The position numbers and the translations under genes are program-made. Below, piece after piece: positions 7,021-9,804 of a stretch of 9,804 bases of DNA (its first letter is position 1; the number at the start of each line of letters is the position of its first letter). The notes below the pieces were generated by a model. It was not told where the DNA came from, ran no database searches, and was given only the letters and a program-made list of their open reading frames with translations. This DNA comes from Candidatus Pacearchaeota archaeon (GTDB taxonomy: Archaea; Nanobdellota; Nanobdellia; Pacearchaeales; GW2011-AR1), in assembly GCA_016234025.1 (NCBI GenBank), contig JACQLL010000097.1:1-9804 (forward strand), in the 5' to 3' direction.

Positions 7021-7251
7021 TAGTCCACCAATAAATAAAGAGATTGCCTAAAATTTCGCTATCTCCGCAGCAAGCTGACGGAGTATTTCCGCGAAATTTT
7101 TCGCTTCGCGACCAGCAATCTCTAATTGTCAAATTGACGACACAACAAGTTGTTGGGCATTGAACCCAATTTGACAATAAAGAGAACGAAGTTCTCTAAT
7201 CTTCGCTTCTCACGAAGCTTCAGAAAACCGAAAGATTAAATTGGTGGACTA
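7021..7251 (+). ncRNA. Candidate multibranched structured RNA
   Basis: I see no gene here but a nested set of perfect stems. Closing stem TAGTCCACCAAT (7021-7032) with ATTGGTGGACTA (7240-7251), 12 bp. Inside are four branches with A-rich linkers: (a) 7039-7047 with 7115-7123 (9 bp), forking into 7050-7059 with 7091-7100 (10 bp, tipped by 7063-7067 with 7079-7083) and 7101-7104 with 7108-7111; (b) 7125-7136 with 7167-7178 (12 bp), with a small inner hairpin; (c) AGAGAAC-GAA-GTTCTCT (7181-7197); (d) 7201-7205 with 7213-7217. About 60 percent of bases pair. It lacks the conserved motifs of RNase P RNA and SRP RNA. Strand is uncertain because perfect stems fold on either strand; + is chosen from the possible promoter at 6878. 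It could instead be a palindromic DNA element or a non-autonomous mobile repeat. Confidence 0.5.
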
Positions 7252-7253
7252 TA
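7236..7253 (+). repeat. Copy 2 of the exact 18-bp direct repeat
   Basis: TTAAATTGGTGGACTATA, identical to positions 1-18. Its bases 7240-7251 form the 3' strand of the 12-bp closing stem of the hairpin element. The same strand could alternatively pair locally: ATTGGTG (7240-7246) with CACCAAT (7263-7269), just outside the GINS stop codon. Confidence 0.75.
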
Positions 7254-7272
7254 CTTGAAAAGCACCAATAGT

Positions 7273-7827
7273 TCAGTTCTCCTCGACAAAAACAGCTTTG
7301 CCTTCTGAAACCAAGATGTTTGCGATTTCAGAGTTTAGTGCGGTAAGTTGTTTCGGCATGAAGGGGCCGACTGAATTACCTTTATGGTCTATGAACTGTT
7401 CTACTTTTTGTTTGAAGATTATCATCTTGTTTTCTTCCTTTTCTTTTTCTCCTTTAAGAATCTTAGATATTTCTTTGTCTTCTTCCTCGAGAGATTTCAC
7501 TATTTTTTCAAAGGCCTCTCTTTCCTGCGGGAGCATGTTTTCGTAGTCTCTTTTCATTATGCCTGTTTCAGTCGCGATGAATGCGAGGGCGAGGATTTTT
7601 CTTTTTCTTTTTAATATTATTTCTTTAAATATACCTACGGCGTTTTCTAATTGTTTTTTTGATTTAATCGTTGATTCGGAGAAGAGGGTTTGTTCTTCTG
7701 CAGGAGCTTCTGATTTTTCTTCGAGATATTCTTTAAAATCTAGGATGAATTTTTTTGGGAGAAGCTGAAGCGATTCTGAATATTTTTCTTTGCGCAGGGT
7801 TTCGTATAGTTCTGTATAGGAGAGCAT
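7273..7827 (-). CDS. Archaeal GINS subunit, Gins51/Gins15 type
   Basis: A 184-residue GINS protein. Archaeal GINS binds MCM and GAN/Cdc45-like proteins to form the active replicative helicase at the fork. The N-terminal region MLSYTELYETLRKEKYSESL followed by LLPKKFILDFKEYLEEK (about 23-39) is the typical start of the helical A domain, which continues to about 125 with Lys/Glu-rich helices. A charged linker (about 125-136) leads to the small beta-rich B domain (about 137-182) with VEQFIDHKGNSVGPF and LNSEIANILVSEGKA. The A-then-B order indicates the Gins51/Gins15 class rather than Gins23. The gene converges on the orc1-DP1-DP2 operon, with tRNA-Thr and the hairpin element between them. A TATA box 25 bp before the ATG implies a leaderless mRNA. 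Confidence 0.85.
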   Translation of the reverse strand: MLSYTELYETLRKEKYSESLQLLPKKFILDFKEYLEEKSEAPAEEQTLFSESTIKSKKQLENAVGIFKEIILKRKRKILALAFIATETGIMKRDYENMLPQEREAFEKIVKSLEEEDKEISKILKGEKEKEENKMIIFKQKVEQFIDHKGNSVGPFMPKQLTALNSEIANILVSEGKAVFVEEN

Positions 7828-7848
7828 GTTTTGAAACCTTTTAGGAAG

Positions 7849-7855
7849 TTTATAA
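7849..7855 (-). promoter_or_regulatory. TATA box of the GINS gene (leaderless)
   Basis: Reads TTATAAA on the - strand, centred 25 bp before the A of the GINS start codon (7827). Transcription should start at or within a base or two of the ATG. No good Shine-Dalgarno site precedes the ATG. Confidence 0.5.
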
Positions 7856-7905
7856 TTATTGTTGTTTTTCGCAACTTATCTCTTAGGCCGAATTTGAAAA
7901 GATTT

Positions 7906-9150
7906 TTATTTTTTGAATAAAGTTTGCTCCAGGAGTTTTCTGCCGAGGAATTTTTTTCCTTTCAGCCCCCGGGCTTCTGTGAATCTTTTTTCGGAGGACT
8001 CGTTTTCAGGAGAGTATACCATGACGGGAACCGGATCCGATGTGTGAGACTTCAGTTTGCATGCAGTTGTGTGGTCGGCGGTGAGAACTATTTTCGAGTT
8101 GGCGCAGAATCTTTTTATGACGCTGAAGAATTTTTTATCCAGGATTTCAATCATTTTTATTTTATCAAAGGGTTTGTTGTCGTGTCCCGGAGTATCTGTT
8201 TCTTTAAAGTGGATGTAAAAGTAGTCGTATTTTTTGTTGTATTTTTTCAGCATTTTTATTGAGTTTTTTATTGCTTTCTCTAAGCCTTGATAAAGATTTG
8301 AATAAACATCCATTTTTTTTAATTTTGGATAATTGAATTTGTAAATTCCGAATTTCATTGATTTTGCTATGCCTATTTCCAGTGGCATGTAGCCGAGAGC
8401 CATCCAACTTCCTTTGGGTTTTTTTAGTTTTATTGGCTTGTTGCCTGCGTCTCGGCAAAGGATTGCGTTTGCTGAAAAAAGACCCTTTCTCGCCCTCGAT
8501 AGATTTATGTTATGTGCGTCGAGGATTTTGAAACTCTGCTTGAAGAATTTATTTAAAACGTCTGCTGAAAATTTTGAGTCGTCTTCGTCGTCCATTGGGA
8601 GAGAGAGTTTGACTTTTTCGTTTGAGTTGTTTGAGACGATGCCCACACCATACGATGGGTCGATGTTTGTGATATTGTCGGAAAATCCTCCTCTAAAGAC
8701 GAGGACGCCGCGGTGTTGAATCGTGCTGTGAAATTCGAATTTTACAGGAAGTTTGACTTTTTCGTTTATTGCTCTGGCGAGGATTTTCGATTCTTTTGTC
8801 GTGAGAGTCCTGCCCGCGCGTCTGTCCAGAAGATTAAGGTCTTCTAAGTTGTCTATCGTGGCGAAGTTTGTTCTTAAAGCGAGGTCGCCATTTGTTAATT
8901 TTATTCCTGCGCCCTGCGCTTCCAACGGACCTCTTGGGACGAGAGTAGAATCGTGTCCGAATAGGGAAATTACTGCGCTCGATGATTGTGGAGCAACATT
9001 TTCTTTGACAGTGTAGCAGTGGTCGATCCTTGACTTTTTCGCTATTTCGTCGAGGTTTGGAGTTTTTGCGACCTCCAGAGGCGTTTGTTGATTTAACGCA
9101 GAAGTGGGGAGGTCTGCGACTCCATCGAGTATGACAAAAACACCTTTCAT
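7906..9150 (-). CDS. apgM: 2,3-bisphosphoglycerate-independent phosphoglycerate mutase, archaeal type
   Basis: A 414-residue archaeal cofactor-independent phosphoglycerate mutase that interconverts 3- and 2-phosphoglycerate in glycolysis and gluconeogenesis. It belongs to the alkaline phosphatase superfamily and uses two metals and a phosphoserine. Visible: metal-binding Asp9 in FVILDGVADLP, TPLEVAKTPNLDEIA (23-37), the nucleophile region PQSSSAVISLFGHDS (54-68, serine within 56-58), RGPLEAQGAG (73-82), LRTNFATI (92-99), DRRAGR (109-114), EFHSTIQHRGVLVFRG (139-154), the metal-site HFKETDTPGHD (314-324), LTADHTT (356-362) and SHTSDPVPVMVYSP (368-381). Length and all motifs are normal. It lies upstream of GINS on the same strand with a 78-bp gap, but GINS has its own promoter. 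A TATA box about 25 bp before the ATG suggests a leaderless transcript. Confidence 0.93.
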   Translation of the reverse strand: MKGVFVILDGVADLPTSALNQQTPLEVAKTPNLDEIAKKSRIDHCYTVKENVAPQSSSAVISLFGHDSTLVPRGPLEAQGAGIKLTNGDLALRTNFATIDNLEDLNLLDRRAGRTLTTKESKILARAINEKVKLPVKFEFHSTIQHRGVLVFRGGFSDNITNIDPSYGVGIVSNNSNEKVKLSLPMDDEDDSKFSADVLNKFFKQSFKILDAHNINLSRARKGLFSANAILCRDAGNKPIKLKKPKGSWMALGYMPLEIGIAKSMKFGIYKFNYPKLKKMDVYSNLYQGLEKAIKNSIKMLKKYNKKYDYFYIHFKETDTPGHDNKPFDKIKMIEILDKKFFSVIKRFCANSKIVLTADHTTACKLKSHTSDPVPVMVYSPENESSEKRFTEARGLKGKKFLGRKLLEQTLFKK

Positions 9151-9169
9151 TTTTTTTATAGGATTGGAG

Positions 9170-9180
9170 ATTATATAAAT
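9170..9180 (-). promoter_or_regulatory. TATA box of apgM (leaderless)
   Basis: ATTTATATAAT on the - strand, centred about 25 bp before the apgM ATG (9150). The A-run immediately before the ATG has no Shine-Dalgarno site. Spacing predicts initiation at the start codon. Confidence 0.5.
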
Positions 9181-9191
9181 TTTCGTGAGGT

Positions 9192-9222
9192 GAAAAGAAG
9201 GAAAAATAAGAAAAGAAAATCA
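9192..9222 (-). terminator. Oligo-T terminator of the CARDB-like gene
   Basis: Beginning 14 bases after the TAA (9236-9238), the - strand reads a series of T runs (TTTTC, TTTTC, TTTTTCC, TTTTC) without a hairpin. Consecutive U tracts are the usual archaeal intrinsic termination signal. Confidence 0.5.
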
Positions 9223-9235
9223 AAGATATTTTTAT

Positions 9236-9700
9236 TTAAGTGACGAAAATAGTATTATTCCCTGCTTGGTTATTGCTTTCACTTGATTCGTTGACTTCGT
9301 TGTTGATGTCAGCCGTTATTGTCGCGTTGTATGTTCCCGGTGGGAGCATAAAGACGGCGGAGACGTTTGCAGAGCCAAATCCTATTATTGGCGGCGTCGG
9401 TGCATTTTTGATTAAAAGCACTGGAGGCACACCATCGGTTATCTTTATCTCTGTCGTAGAATTTCCGGCAGTAGCGTTCCTAAGATTCTGTATTTTTGCA
9501 GTTATCGTAACTGTCCTATTGCCAAAGAAACCAGGTTTTTCAACCAAGTAATTTATCTGTGACACAATCAAGTCGGGTTGGTTGAGCAGATTTTGAGTTA
9601 TAGGTTTATCTTGTGTTGAGAAGATAAGGCTGTCCACATCAGTTATGAGTAAAGCAGCAATTGCAAGAGTTATAAAGACCTTTACCGTAGAATTTTCCAT
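9236..9700 (-). CDS. Secreted or membrane-anchored CARDB-like protein
   Basis: A 154-residue protein with an N-terminal hydrophobic segment (VFITLAIAALLIT, about 8-20), a signal peptide or signal anchor, and a single beta-rich domain (about 42-154). The domain has the CARDB/Ig-like pattern: PDLIVSQINYL (42-52), alternating strands such as TVTITAKIQNLRN (63-75), and PPGTYNATITADINNEVNE (120-138) followed by SSESNNQ, the typical 'D..n.v.Es.E.NN' ending. Such domains occur in archaeal surface proteins; a specific role cannot be given. Seven N-x-S/T sequons lie outside the membrane segment (Asn61, 75, 80, 112, 125, 137, 148), suggesting a heavily N-glycosylated surface protein. The ATG at 9700 is chosen over the in-frame ATG at 9724 because AAAGGAGGTGA lies between them. 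It is transcribed on its own strand unit. Confidence 0.75.
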   Translation of the reverse strand: MENSTVKVFITLAIAALLITDVDSLIFSTQDKPITQNLLNQPDLIVSQINYLVEKPGFFGNRTVTITAKIQNLRNATAGNSTTEIKITDGVPPVLLIKNAPTPPIIGFGSANVSAVFMLPPGTYNATITADINNEVNESSESNNQAGNNTIFVT

Positions 9701-9704
9701 TATT

Positions 9705-9712
9705 TCACCTCC
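9705..9712 (-). promoter_or_regulatory. Shine-Dalgarno site of the CARDB-like gene
   Basis: GGAGGTGA on the - strand, four bases before the ATG at 9698-9700. It is the strongest ribosome-binding site in the window and decides the start. It lies within the first codons of the longer ATG-9724 reading. Confidence 0.75.
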
Positions 9713-9724
9713 TTTCACTATCAA

Positions 9725-9745
9725 TTTATAAATTTAATATATATT
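9725..9745 (-). promoter_or_regulatory. TATA region upstream of the CARDB-like gene
   Basis: Overlapping A+T boxes read TTTATAAA (9725-9732) and AATATATATTAA just upstream on the - strand. The more distal one would start the mRNA near 9713 and keep the Shine-Dalgarno site in the leader. The nearer one would start inside or after it. A further ATTTTATAGG lies near 9752. Which is used cannot be told. Confidence 0.35.
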
Positions 9746-9804
9746 CCTATAAAATATCTTAGTAATTTGTTCTTTTAATCTGTTAAAAGAAGGAAAAAGA
9801 AAAA

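Noticed and set aside
6830..7177. 115-codon open frame on the - strand across the hairpin element
   Set aside because: It is read straight through the perfect inverted repeats, has an odd composition rich in Cys, Trp and Ser, and resembles no protein family. The inverted repeats explain the sequence better.
7021..7251. RNase P RNA or SRP RNA
   Set aside because: I looked for the RNase P signatures (GAGGAAAGTCC and ACAGAACCCGGCTTA-like) and the SRP helix 8 motif. Only CAGAAAACCG (7221-7230) loosely resembles the former, and its partner region is absent.
7021..7251. Classical MITE or insertion sequence with target-site duplication
   Set aside because: The 12-bp terminal inverted repeat is there, but the bases outside it (CTTGACG on the left, TACTTGA on the right) show no clear direct duplication, and no transposase is present. 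Kept only as an alternative reading.
6831..7272. Integration site in tRNA-Thr
   Set aside because: I saw no repeated copy of the tRNA 3' end downstream and no integrase gene in the window.
9701..9724. Upstream ATG as the start of the CARDB-like protein
   Set aside because: The extra codons encode the Shine-Dalgarno sequence GGAGGTGA of the ATG at 9700.

Overview
The window is archaeal. It encodes an Orc1/Cdc6 initiator, both subunits of the archaeal D-family DNA polymerase, an archaeal GINS subunit, an archaeal-type phosphoglycerate mutase, and a tRNA-Thr interrupted by an intron with a textbook bulge-helix-bulge splice structure. The DNA is A+T-rich, DP2 is short and intein-free, GINS is small, and two genes look leaderless. 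Together these suggest a small-genome lineage such as a DPANN archaeon (Pacearchaeota/Woesearchaeota-like). The domain is certain; the phylum is inference.

Layout. Positions 1-192 are an upstream region holding one copy of an 18-bp repeat, an A+T-rich stretch, two weak origin-recognition-box-like sites and a TATA box. Then comes a + strand operon: orc1/cdc6 (193-1398), DP1 (1398-2960, one-base overlap), DP2 (2992-6390) and an unrecognised 110-codon ORF overlapping the DP2 end (6381-6713). tRNA-Thr(TGT) follows at 6739-6830. Positions 6831-7272 contain no credible protein. They hold a dense series of perfect inverted repeats that folds on paper into a multibranched structure closed by a 12-bp stem (7021-7032 with 7240-7251). 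The 3' end of this element is the second copy of the 18-bp repeat found at 1-18. On the - strand lie a GINS subunit (7273-7827), apgM (7906-9150) and a secreted or membrane-anchored CARDB-like protein (9236-9700).

Function. Orc1/Cdc6 marks and melts the origin and loads MCM, GINS is part of the CMG helicase, and DP1-DP2 is the replicative polymerase, which DP2 tethers to PCNA through a C-terminal PIP box. The window is therefore a replication hub, and an origin just upstream of orc1 is plausible, as in Pyrococcus. ApgM (glycolysis/gluconeogenesis) and the CARDB-like protein appear to be independent - strand units.

The least explained part is the hairpin-rich element between the tRNA and GINS. 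It is a candidate undescribed structured RNA or repeat family, with the end of a possible second copy at the left edge of the window.
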